Notes under the pieces: generated by a model
What the model saw: the letters and a program-made list of their open reading frames with translations, nothing else
The model's database searches: none
What the model was told of the DNA's origin: nothing
Assembly: GCA_003024175.1 (NCBI GenBank)
Contig: MDYQ01000237.1
Location: 1-64,000 of the forward strand
Source of the DNA: Planoprotostelium fungivorum
Lineage: Eukaryota > Evosea > Variosea > Cavosteliida > Cavosteliaceae
Reading direction: 5' to 3'
Length of the DNA stretch: 64,000 nt
Position numbers and translations under genes: made by a program
In this document: piece by piece, positions 1 to 11,430 of the stretch
How the letters are laid out: each line of letters starts with the position of its first letter
Position numbering within the stretch: position 1 is the stretch's first letter

Positions 1-1821
1 TGACATATCATTCTCATCAATAGTGACCCCGATAGACGTGGTCAGACTGAGCCAAACATGTCGTAACATTCACCATCTCTGTTCAGATGGAGAGATATGG
101 AAACAGCTCTACAGAAACAGGTGTCGATCGGATCGTCTCACTCCCACAGATATGCTGACTTCTTTCTTCAGATCTGAAAAGTCGTTGCGATATAAGGTGG
201 ATAGGTCGTGGATGGATTCTATTGGTATGCATTACATCACAATGAAGCCCGATGACACACTCTTTGCAGGCACGTTACATTCTCTCATCAAGTGAGATCA
301 CGTGCCGGTCTTGATTCAATTCATTTTCTCGCAGGAAGAGTTTGGACCGAGATCCTGACATCAGCAGAGATGTCTTTCTCATGTGTTTCTGTTTAGAAGT
401 CACCAAGCACGATCTCCTCGCTCTCATCTTGTGTCTGTGCGTACACCGGCACCACCTTCATCTCCTGATCGATGCAGAATGGAAGACAGAGACGATCCTT
501 ACTTTACCAAAGCGACGCAACTCCTTCAATACTGGATCGATCTCTACTGGATAGAAGATTTTGTGAGGGAAGATGATAATCTGCGCCTGTTGATCTGCAG
601 CTGGAAAGCTCTGTCCCTTCCCTTGACTTTACCTGCACACGAACGCATCGCAGTGACACATTCTATGAGACAAGTCTCACGGGAGCCAATACAACCTTTT
701 CCAGCTATTCACGATGGAGGTGTGATTTCCATGATCTGTTCATCATCGACATCATCGTCATCATCGAATTCGTTTAAATCCATCAGGATTACTCCAATTG
801 GGCCCAAAAGAGCTCGCCCATCAATTATGCCTGCTGGACATGGAATCCATACAGACCGTGAACGTGAGACGCGATTGCATCACCATGCTCACCCGATGGT
901 CTCGTCTGATGCGATCATCAGAGAGATCGTCTGTTGCAGTACGTTCAGAGTGGAGGCAAGATTGGGTTGGCCATCACGATTCGGTTCAATCGATTGACAG
1001 CATCTCTGGTGAGTGCAGTGTTACACGAAGAAACACCGAAAGAGAGGGCCAGAGTCTTAGAATTCATCGTACAATTGGGCGAGGTGATCCATACGATCTC
1101 GTGGAAATTCGAGTGAAAATCCGTCTTACGTATCGACGTAGGAACTGAAGAGGTTGGGTAACTTTCAGAGTTTGGGATGTGTAGTAGCTGCTCTCACCAC
1201 ATCGACGGTGACTCGCCTCAGGAGGTGACGAATCATCGATGCGATGTCCCTCTCTGATGTGATGCAGGACGAGATCAGAAGTGAAGAAGAAGTATCAAAC
1301 GATGAGTGAAGGTCTAGTGGAGTTGATGTCAGTGACGAGATCCTTTGGAAATATGCGGAAAGCTTACCTGGCGACACCTCATCCAAAGATTCCTTTCGTG
1401 TGAGCACATCACATCACATCATCACATCACATCATCACGATGGACGATGCACGATGAGATCCATTATTCACAAAGACATCCAGGGCGGTCACCATGACCG
1501 ATCTCAACTTTGTCTTCCAAGGAAACTCTCGTTACTTGAGCGGCTCATCCGATGACGAAGCGTCGACGAGACAGATCAACTATTGGAATTGGACCATGTA
1601 TCACAGCATCATCACTGAATTCATGCATCCGAGAGGTGAGCGTTCAAGTCATGAAGAGAGATGAAGAGGAGAAAATGAAGAGGACAACAGGTGCGGTCGA
1701 TTATCCGTTCGTGAGAGAAGAGAGGGTGATGACCATGCTGAGCGATCTCCTTGTGATGGACAAATCGTGGAACGATCAAACGTATCAGAGATCGCTCGAG
1801 CTGGAACCTAGAAATCAATAG
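1..1821 (+). CDS. F-box/RasGEF protein, 5' end outside window
   Basis: A predicted guanine-nucleotide exchange factor for Ras-family GTPases. The window opens in an intron whose acceptor is near base 23. The first exon (about 24-290) encodes an F-box-like segment, VVRLSQTCRNIHHLCSDGEI. An REM-like stretch (QLLQYWIDLYWIEDFV) lies near 510-560. The CDC25 catalytic domain follows in pieces: PKELAHQLCLLDMESIQT (about 800-855), FNRLTASLVSAVLHEETPKE (about 985-1045), RLGNFQSLGCVVAALTTS (about 1150-1205), ATPHPKIPFV (about 1370-1398), TDLNFVFQGNSRYL (about 1500-1540) and the family-typical end SLELEPRNQ before the stop. Introns of 40-60 nt interrupt it; one near 1400-1490 is rich in CATCA repeats. 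F-box proteins normally recruit SCF ubiquitin ligases, so this exchange factor may be controlled by turnover (inference). The RasGEF assignment is firm, the F-box assignment fairly good. Confidence 0.85.
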
Positions 1822-1906
1822 AAGATGTTCCTGTCCACACGTCACACGAGCTCTCGTCCTCTTTATCGAATACGAAATAACGACGCAGAAATAAAGAGAC
1901 GTTTTA

Positions 1907-4165
1907 TCATCCGTGGATCGAGCTCATGAAACAGCCCATGACAAAAGCTTCGTCTTGTCTCTTCTTCTTCTTCTCTTCCTTCTTCCTCTCTTCCTCATCC
2001 ATCTTGTGGTAAGGTCCGTGCTTCGTACCGACCACGGTGGAGGCAGACTTCTCTCTGACCGAATTTCTCGGTGAAGGCTGATGAAGGAAAGAAGAAGGCA
2101 AGTGAACGAGTGGACGTCCGTGGTGTCTGGAAGCTGCAGGTGCAGGTGCAGGTGGGGGTGGGTCTGATTTCTTGCCGTTGGATGTGTGGGGCTCGATCGT
2201 TTTGGGCTTGAAGTTGTGACGGACCTCGGGAGAATCTGAAGGTAAATCGTCAGATGGTGATCATGATCGGGTGACATCGTGTTGATGTGAGGATCGTGAT
2301 GAGATGGGATCGTGCGTCGTGGCGATCGGTGATGGTGACATCACCTTCCGCAGGTGCGATATTCGTGGAATCTGCCATCTTTATGGTCCACTTCCATCCT
2401 TTCAGGTGTCATCACAACACCCTGCCCCTCCTCGACTCACCCTCGTTCTTCTGCTCCGTTATCTTTTCGATCAATTTCTTCTCTTCCTTTGGTTCTTTCT
2501 CTTTCGACAGATCATTCAAGCTCTCGTCACTCTCTTTCTCTTGGTGGATTCCCAACTTCTCGAAGAAATTTGAAAATTTAACGCCGATCTTGATCTTGGC
2601 AGACTTGTAATTTTCCAAGCTCTTCAAGGCGATGTAACTCTGCCCGATCTGTTTCATGATCAGTCTCGTCATGTGGCGATCACGATCACGATCGCGATGA
2701 TGATCACTCGATCACTCACCTTGACCGCCTTGGTGTCCACTCCCCTCTCTTCAAAGTGCTTCATCAACTTGTCAAAGTAATCCGTCGTGCATCGATAATG
2801 ACCAGACAGAGGGGACAGAGAGACTAACTTTCCCTCTTTGATCTGCAGCAGCCCCGCTGCTGTCACTCTGCCGCCGGAGAGAAAAGAAGAATGTTGAAAC
2901 TTTCCAGATTCTTTTGGCCCGACGTACATGTTCAAACTCTCGTCGGTAACAAAGATCCAACTGGGTAGGTGTAAAAATGGCGGGAAACTATCCCTCGAAA
3001 TTTCTGCCGGGGAGATGTTGTGGAAAACTCACGTGTTGGGCAGGAGAGTCTTCTTCAGGAGCATCTGTAAGACGTTCGAGGGCTTCAGAGGGTTGCGTCC
3101 TGGCTGATCAGCGTAATGCTCCTTCCTCCCTGGGCCCGTGAGTTTCATTCCAATGAAAAAAACGCCACGCCGATCACGATCGGGCGATGATTGCGATCGG
3201 GTGATGATCGCGATCGCGATCATGAAGACATGGTGGGACGATCACCTTCGTGTGGTATGATGTTGTTAAATCGATCGTTCATCTCTTCTTCAATTTCAGC
3301 TTCCATGTAATCAGGCTCCTTCTGTCCCTCCTCTGCCTTCTCTTTCCTCTCTAACACCGAATCGTGTTGATTCTCGTCCGGTGATAATTTCTGCCATCTA
3401 CAACGATCGTCAGGAATAAAACGAATTGAAATCGAATTTCAAGTTCTGCACTCACATTCCTCGCTTGGGATCGAAGGTGTGGACCAGCCTACCGTTGGCT
3501 GCCCAGACGAACGTGCCGTCTTTGATTTCTACGAGATAGTCTAATCTCTCTTCGACAGATAAGTATTTGATCTAAAGAGGTCATCGTGTGATCGTCAGAT
3601 GGAATCGCACTCACCCTCTCGTCCTCTAATTGTGGGCGGGGACAGTCTTTGAGAGAGATGTCTCTGCCTTCTCCCTTGTCCAGCCAGTAGAAGAAGTTTT
3701 CTTTCGTGTCGCTCATCTGCCATTTGAGATGGTAGATCTTCAGATTCGATCCATAACGATGATGGGGATCAATGTTCTCCAACCAGTGTTGTGTTTCTAA
3801 TGACTGGAGGAGATGAGGGAAATATAGATTCTCTATTCTCACTTTTGATTTCTCGACATCTCCGTTATCGTTTGGGTGGAATCGATTCCTCCCCTGAAGT
3901 CGTCCAACCAGAAATGCTGCTCTCCTCCATCGAGCGAGTGGCTTCTCTTCCTTTGCAACTCCATCTGTCTTCGTCGTCTGATATCGCACTCTATCTAGAA
4001 GGTCTGATTGGGTTAGAAGATGGTCTCGGAGATCTGCTTACCATCCCATCTTGCAGATGGAGTCAATACTTTCTCTCTCAATTCATTACCAATCGTAAGG
4101 CTTGATCGTGGATCGAATGGGTGTATCTCGTGTGATGTGGAATATTTGTCTTCTCCACTCGTCAT
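1907..4165 (-). CDS. IQM-like (plant IQ-motif protein-like) protein
   Basis: The protein resembles the conserved core of the plant IQM calmodulin-binding family. In order it has TQHWLENIDPHHRYGSNL, NFFYWLDKGEGRDISLKDCP, a YLSVEER-like segment, YVGPKESGKFQHSSFLSGG, VTAAGLLQIKEGKLVSLSP and SGHYRCTTDYFDKL. The tail is long and charged/proline-rich, with a Lys/Glu-rich stretch, and ends FMSSIHG. Fusing exons across two short introns extends the frame upstream to an ATG at 4165 (MTSGEDKYSTSHEIHPF), missed if introns are ignored. No convincing IQ motif is visible in the N-terminal exons, so calmodulin binding is not established. The biochemical role of the family core is unknown to me. It is divergent from the Kae1 gene with about 120 bp between start codons. 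Confidence 0.8.
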
Positions 4166-4287
4166 GCTGTGCGTGTGTTGTGTGATGGTGTGTGGTTCTT
4201 CCGTTCCTCCGGTTGTCTCCTCCAGTTTTCATCTTAGGAGGTGTCACATCAGATCGCATTCATTCGGATTCGAAATCATCAGCAACC
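4166..4287. promoter_or_regulatory. Shared divergent promoter, IQM-like / Kae1
   Basis: Only 122 bp separate the inferred start codons of two divergent genes, so both core promoters and both 5' leaders must lie here or overlap the neighbour's coding sequence. I see no clear TATA box. The short GT-rich stretch near 4170-4195 is the only compositional feature. Confidence 0.5.
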
Positions 4288-5798
<1,511 letters not shown>

Positions 5799-6034
5799 AT
5801 AGACCTTCTGTAACCATTGCACGGAAATGATCTTAAAGTAATATATGATGAGATTGCCATCACCCATAGTCGAAGCCGCGTATGGTTGACGTATAGGTTG
5901 ATGACATCTGTAATATCGCGAGAATTCACGCGGGCAAGATCTCAATTGTCACCTAACCGATTTTCGTCGCGATGGAGCGCGAATACTGCAGGATCGAAAG
6001 ATTCCTCTGATTCTATTCTTCTCTTTCCAACAAG

Positions 6035-7666
6035 ATGCGGACCTACCTTCCGTCGGTTTTCTTCTGTTGCTGCCTCCTGGCTGGTGTCCTGGCGCAAGAC
6101 CTCGTACCACAACTGCAGGGATTAAGTCCAAGATCCCCGTTGGTGGTGAACAGTGACCAACTCAACGTTTTTGGAGTCAGCGATCAGAACGTATCAGTAG
6201 ATGTGAGGCTCTGAGATCACGGACATCTCTAATCTGTTCAGGGAGCCCATTTTCAACAGGCAGACGGTAATGCGGTTCTCATCGTTTGGTCTACCGGACA
6301 AGTTGATGTTATCCCCCTGAACTTCTCCAACATTAACACCACCATCTCTTTCACTATCAGCTCCACCTACAATTCGTCTTACTTCAATGTCTCTGCCACG
6401 AACAACGGTCAAAACTTCTCTAATGTCGTCACGATCGAAGTCCACAACACCAGCATCTACTACCAGGACGACTTCAACATCAGGTGTCTATCCATCCTCA
6501 CACCGATGACACGACTGAAAATGCAGGCCCATCTTTACCTCTCCCAGCAACTTCTGGATCCAAAATGCACAGCTGAATGTCTACAAGGGAGCACTACCCA
6601 ACTTCACACAGGGCATCAGTAAGCACCTCTCTCCCATCTCACCTCCCTCTCATCTCATCTCACCTTAACAGTGATTGGAAATGGGCATCCTGAAAGAAAA
6701 GATGGTGCAGACAGATACTGGAGTCTTAGACAAATATCGACCGGTGCTGCCAACATGCCCCAGGGCGGTTTTTTGACGTTTCGCCTCACTCGTTACTCGG
6801 GCTATGGTTGGGATTATGTGACAGTGTATGTCAACGGAAAAAGTCTAGGAACCACATTCATCCAAGATGGAGAGTTGACAACGTTCAGATTCAGTGCATT
6901 AGACGGAGGTGGAGAGACAGATGTGAATGAGAGTTAACCTCCCCCAGACTCCACGACCAAGAGTTTCGGAATCGAACTGGACGAGAACCTCTGGATCCTA
7001 TCTGACGTAAGTGTACCGTCGTCCTCTATCCAACTCTCACAGGTCACCCTCACGGCCGTCGGTGCCTTCGGTGCTCTTCAGGACAGACCTCCCACCGTAT
7101 TAGCTCCACCATCCCCTGCCTTGCTGAAGATCTGGGACCAAGGTTTCGAACAAATCACGTCTCTGCCCAGCGAATTCAGTGGTTCTTGCGGCATCACTGC
7201 CGCCGATTCACAGTCCGGAAGTCAGTCTGTCTACATCACCTCAGGCTGCAGCCTCAGCCTGATCAAGAGCTACTCCTCTCCCGTCGGTCACCGTTATGGT
7301 ACCTTCCGATTCTACGCCAAGTCATCGGCGATCAGCGGTAGCTCGACGCTCAGCATCTACAGTCGTGGTGCTGGCGTGTCCAGCTGGACCGTAGGAAGTG
7401 AATGGACGGCGATCGATCTACACGTCCTCCCGTTTGATTTGTACCAGTACAGCAGCCTCAGCTATAGTTTCCAAGTTTCCACTCCGATCTATGTGGACTC
7501 GTTCACCGGAAGTGTACCGCTGGATCCCTCCTCTACGGTCCCCACCAGCTCCAGCCCTAGGTCCAGTACGAGCAGACCTGTTCTCACTACCGCTCCCTCT
7601 GGTAGTGCATCGGCTACACTCTGCGTCGGAGTCCTCGCCGTCTCGGCCTTATTCTTAGTGCTATAA
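6035..7666 (+). CDS. Secreted, probably GPI-anchored surface protein
   Basis: I do not recognise the family. The ATG at 6035 opens a signal peptide with a hydrophobic core (VFFCCCLLAGVLAQ) and a good cleavage site after the Ala-Gln region. The ectodomain is rich in Asn-linked sequons (NTT, NSS, NVS) and beta-strand-like Ser/Thr/Gly sequence. One segment (6671-6940) resembles a carbohydrate- or lectin-type beta sandwich (YWSLRQIST, RYSGYGWDYVTVYVNGKSLG). The C-terminus has a Ser/Thr/Pro-rich stalk (about 7520-7600) and then a short hydrophobic end (ATLCVGVLAVSALFLVL) with nothing after it, the usual layout of a GPI-anchor signal. Several short introns interrupt it. Adhesion or cell-coat function is inference only. 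Confidence 0.7.
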
Positions 7667-7782
7667 ACGATCGGATGCTTCTTCTATCGTTCCATCGAGT
7701 CGGTGTCCGTGATGTGATCTCTTCATCAACACCATTGTCATCTGCGATGTGAACATCTGAAGAGAGCGGCAGTAACCTTCTT

Positions 7783-8605
7783 TTATGACATATTTTCCAT
7801 GTTCTCCTTGTCCGACAGCTGCATCATCTTGTCTTCCGCCGTAGATGGAGGGCCGCGGTAAGCTTCCACATCAGCTCTCTGTCTGTCGTTGATCAACTTG
7901 ACGTCCAGACGTTTCAGGCTGCCTTCTTTATCGGGTACGATCTGAATGTTACCGTCGTTCGACTGCGAAAGTTTAGGACGTACAGCGTCTCGTTCATCAT
8001 CTCACCAGTTGAAGGAGGGCGAGGAAATATCGACAGACTTCGTGAGCAGGAGCTTCACCTCCAACGTCCTGCACGAGTCTTTGGAGGGCGACCGATTTCG
8101 TCTTTGTGGCCTTCTCCTTGTTGCATCTGATGTCATCGATCAGATCACCATATCACATGATGTGGACATCAGCATCACCTGTCCAAGAGGGTTCTACCGT
8201 AGATTTTAATATCGTAAGAGGGTCTGGACTCTTGCTCCTCCAACACGGGGAAGATCTTCTTCCTCCAGTCCCCGATGCGCTGCGTCAAAGTAGTCTCACG
8301 AATGAATCCCTCCACGCTCGATAGATATTTTTCCTGAGACATCATCAACCTCCGTCATGTATGGAAGAAGATGAGACACCCACCACATGCTGCCGAACCA
8401 TCTCTTCGTAGCTGGCCTCATCGGTGTGGATTGGAACGTCACTCCAGTCACCGTGACCAACGATGAGACCTCCAGTGATGTCGGCCGAGCCGGAGTCGAA
8501 ATCTCCAAAGGGGGCCGGGCCATCATTGTCCATGTCCGAGTCCAGAATCAGCCTGAGAATTCTTCTTGGTGCAGAAGAAAGACATTCACCTGTTTGAATC
8601 ACCAT
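7783..8605 (-). CDS. Condensin-2 subunit H2-like, C-terminal domain only
   Basis: The reconstructed product matches the C-terminal region of the kleisin NCAPH2/CAP-H2. It has DEASYEEMVRQH, EKYLSSVEGFIRETTLTQRI, GDWRKKIFPVLEEQESRPSY, DIKIYGRTLLD, then after an intron APAHEVCRYFLALLQL and SNDGNIQIVPDKEGSLKRLD, and a polar tail. In condensin-2 this region binds SMC2 and closes the ring. Family members are usually several hundred residues long; here only about 230 codons fit before a divergent gene starts 25 bp away. Either the N-terminal half lies elsewhere, or this is a short stand-alone kleisin tail. The start at 8605 is the first ATG of the open frame and is not certain. Confidence 0.7.
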
Positions 8606-8630
8606 AAATCACATTCGACGAGACACAGAA

Positions 8631-9926
8631 ATGAAGAGGCAGAGGACCCAGATGATCACAAGAGAGGAAGAGACAGCCTTCCAGATTTTGAAGGCAGACG
8701 ACAGGGCCACAGTGGTCATATGCTGCTCGGAAGAGGCGCACCGCATCACGATGTCGAATGACGCGGCGTGCGAGCTGCTGTCAGATATCTTGGTGGATGA
8801 GAGGTACGTCAAGTGTGTGAGATCCAACAGATCGCTCACATGAAAGCAGCACGCAGCCCGAGTTTTGGACGACGGTAGATCGAGTGGGTACGATGGGGGG
8901 CACCTCAGAAGCCACATTGAGGACATCGGATCAAATCATTGACACAAAGTGAGCCGAATGGACCCTCTTGAGATCTAATCAACCATCAGATTGAGAATGG
9001 TCCAACTTTCCGACAAGCGATATGTTGTGGTAACTGCGAAGCGTGCTAAACGCAGTGAGTCACATCAGCATCATTTTCTTAAATGATTAATGTCTTAAAG
9101 ATGCACCTGCGCAACCGACCTCTTTTTACAATGCTATCCTCACCGATGACGTTCTTCCTCTATCAAGCCCTGTGTCCATCCCGTTTAGCCCCTGTTCATC
9201 GAGCTCCCTAAGCCCTCCACTGTCTCCTTGTGTAGACAGGAGCTGGACGAAACGTCAATGGGAGATCTTCGTGGAGGACTTGATCCTCTATGCCAAAGGT
9301 CATCCACGATGCACATCGAGAGAGAGACAGAGATTACCAGGTGAAGCGATTTCCCCTTCATATAACTGAATCATCACAGAGAAATTCTTGGCCGACACAA
9401 ACAGCGTCTATTGCTACGTGTATCGAGGAGCTTTTCTACCTTCAGGCATGAGCGACGGCTTCAAGTGGAAGTCGAGCTGCAACGTTCCCTCTCAAGGTGT
9501 GTGTCAGCACACAAGGAGTAGAAAGAAGTAGCTGACAGTGTGACAGGAAAGCTGCAGAAGAGATACTTCTATACGACTACGCCGCAGGGCGAGAAGCTGA
9601 GACGACGAGTGATGTGGTCAGATGAGGCGCCTGGCATGTGTGCTATCGAATACAGACACTGTTCACACTGCGGCAACACCGAATCAGAGAAATTGATGAG
9701 TCCGAAAGACATCGATTGGACAGAGATCATGGATCACATCTGCGAGAAGGGGAATCAAAGGTTGTTACAGACGATGGAGGAGCTCTCAGCCCAATTTGAA
9801 TCGACGGCGAGAAGAGATCCACCACCCGCGGCAGAAGAACCGGCTCATGTTCTGTCCTATGTCAATGGTATATTGGACAATTGGGCCATACAGTATCATT
9901 CAAATGATCACTTGCTCGATATTTGA
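8631..9926 (+). CDS. Unrecognised protein, possible PAS-like N-terminus
   Basis: I do not recognise this family. The first exon (MKRQRTQMITREEETAFQIL, then ITMSNDAACELLSD) resembles the start of a PAS fold but is short. After small exons comes a Ser/Pro-rich linker (about 9170-9230), and then a compact conserved-looking block: WTKRQWEIFVEDLILYAKGH, YCYVYRGAFLPSGMSDGFKW, KRYFYTTTPQGEKLRRRVMW and CSHCGNTESEKL, with closely spaced Cys/His (YRHCSHCG) that could bind zinc. The block is faintly reminiscent of DNA-binding domains of the CG-1 kind, but this is only an impression. The tail is helical and acidic. It is divergent from the condensin-like gene with 25 bp between starts. Confidence 0.6.
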
Positions 9927-10090
9927 GATAAAATGTATTTATTTATTATCTTTTGAATTGTTTCTGCTAATCATCGGACAGATCTCGATCAGTGCCATCA
10001 TGCGAGAAGAAGAGTAACGGTAATTACGGTATAGATATCTATTCACATATGTACCCTTTGAAGCACTTTCACAGGATCGTTTCCACCTCC

Positions 10091-11044
10091 TCATCCACTG
10101 AACAGAGACAGCAGTGAGTTCTTCCTCTTCAACCAAGGGTGTTCCAGAGCTTGCGATGTTGTCAGCCTCGTTTCCGCATTCAAGTCCAACATTCGGCTGA
10201 TCAAGTCTCTCGCTTGACTGGGCACCTTCACATTCGTGGGGAAACTGGGTTTGGGATGAACGCCGGATGACAGAACCAGTCTCAGGCCCGTCTGGTCCAT
10301 GTTGAATGGGAAGACACCATACAGGAGGCAGAAGAGGGTGACACCCATCGACCACACATCGGCTGCCTTGGCTGAGTACGGCGACTTATAGAAGAGGAGC
10401 TCCGGGCATGCGTATTCGGTGGATCCGGCGAAATCATCGGTGAGATCTTCTCCCAAAATGCAGAGCCCAAAGTCGATGATGGTAGCTGTCTTTGTCTGAG
10501 GAGAGTACATGATGTTCTCCAACTTGATGTCTTTGTGCTGTTGAGGTGATGAGAAAGAGAACGTGACACATGTTCATCTCACCCTGATCCCTGCCTCGTG
10601 TACTTGGTGAAGGGTGCTTAAGAGTTGAAGTGCGATGCGTTTGACTTTCCTCTCATTCCACGGTGTAAACTCAGCTTCCGACATGCATTGAAAGAGGTCC
10701 ATGCCTTCGACCCTCTCGAACACCATCCAGATGCAGTTCCCGCATTCGAAATAACTGAGTAGACGGGAGACACCCTCTATGTTCTCCTCCTTCAATTTGA
10801 TGCCAGCCGATATCTCCAGTGCCACTCGGTGCTGCTGTGACTTGTGCACCTTCTTCAAGATGACATTCTGTCCTCCTGGTATCTGCACCGCGCTGAAGAT
10901 CTGTCCATAAGATCCCTGGTTGACTGATTTTACGTCGTGATATGTGTAGTCTGCTCCTTTCAAGATGGCCATGCGATTGTCTGTATTGTTGCGTGTGAGA
11001 GACACCACCCTCTCGTCCTGTGCTTCCACGTGGAACAAATCCAT
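10091..11044 (-). CDS. Ser/Thr protein kinase, CAMK-like
   Basis: A compact protein kinase of about 300 residues with little outside the catalytic domain. Visible motifs: glycine loop VNQGSYGQIFSAV, lysine in NVILKKVHKS, a helix-C glutamate in RVALEISAG, catalytic loop RHKDIKLENIMY (HKD instead of the usual HRD), IIDFGLCILGED (DFG), YACPELLFYKSPYSAKAADV in place of the canonical APE, and a C-lobe ending ALEHPWLKRKNSLLSLF. The HPWL sequence and the overall order suggest the CAMK group. One intron separates the N- and C-lobe exons at about 10523-10573. All catalytic residues are present, so activity is expected. The substrate is unknown. Confidence 0.9.
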
Positions 11045-11430
11045 TGAAGGGAGTCCTCCTTTCGTACCCCTTACCTGCCCAGTACACCAGCCTCTAGGAC
11101 GTAACGGGCTACTTCTGGTAAACCGACGCCCAAATGGAAATGAAAACCGTATCCTGGCTCAACCGTGGAGGTTTGATAGTGTCTCCAGTTGTCAATCTGA
11201 TTTGGAGGCTGACCATTACGGGGAAGGAGGGACACAACTTTCCCAGAGTTCTATTTCAGTGCTATCATCTAATCTCTACGAAGAAGATATAGGAGGTTCA
11301 AGGCGAAAGCCCTATCAGCTCTGTATGGTCGTGTCACGCTGTGGTGGGCTGCTTGTCAAAGAATAAAATGTAAAATGACACATTTAAATGACCGTTGAGG
11401 CGGTTGGCACAAAAGGAGGAGAGTTCATTC
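11045..11430. other. Intergenic region between kinase and GPS2-like gene
   Basis: This 386-bp stretch holds the divergent promoters of the kinase and the GPS2-like gene. A plus-strand open frame runs through it (to 11366) with a Ser-rich, protein-like end (LSQSSISVLSSNLYEEDIGG), but it has no good start outside the antisense of the kinase. I treat it as a leader or chance frame. Confidence 0.4.

Noticed and set aside
10965-11366. Plus-strand frame overlapping the kinase start
   Set aside because: Its only start codon is antisense to the kinase coding sequence; no splice sites or family. Mentioned as intergenic content only.
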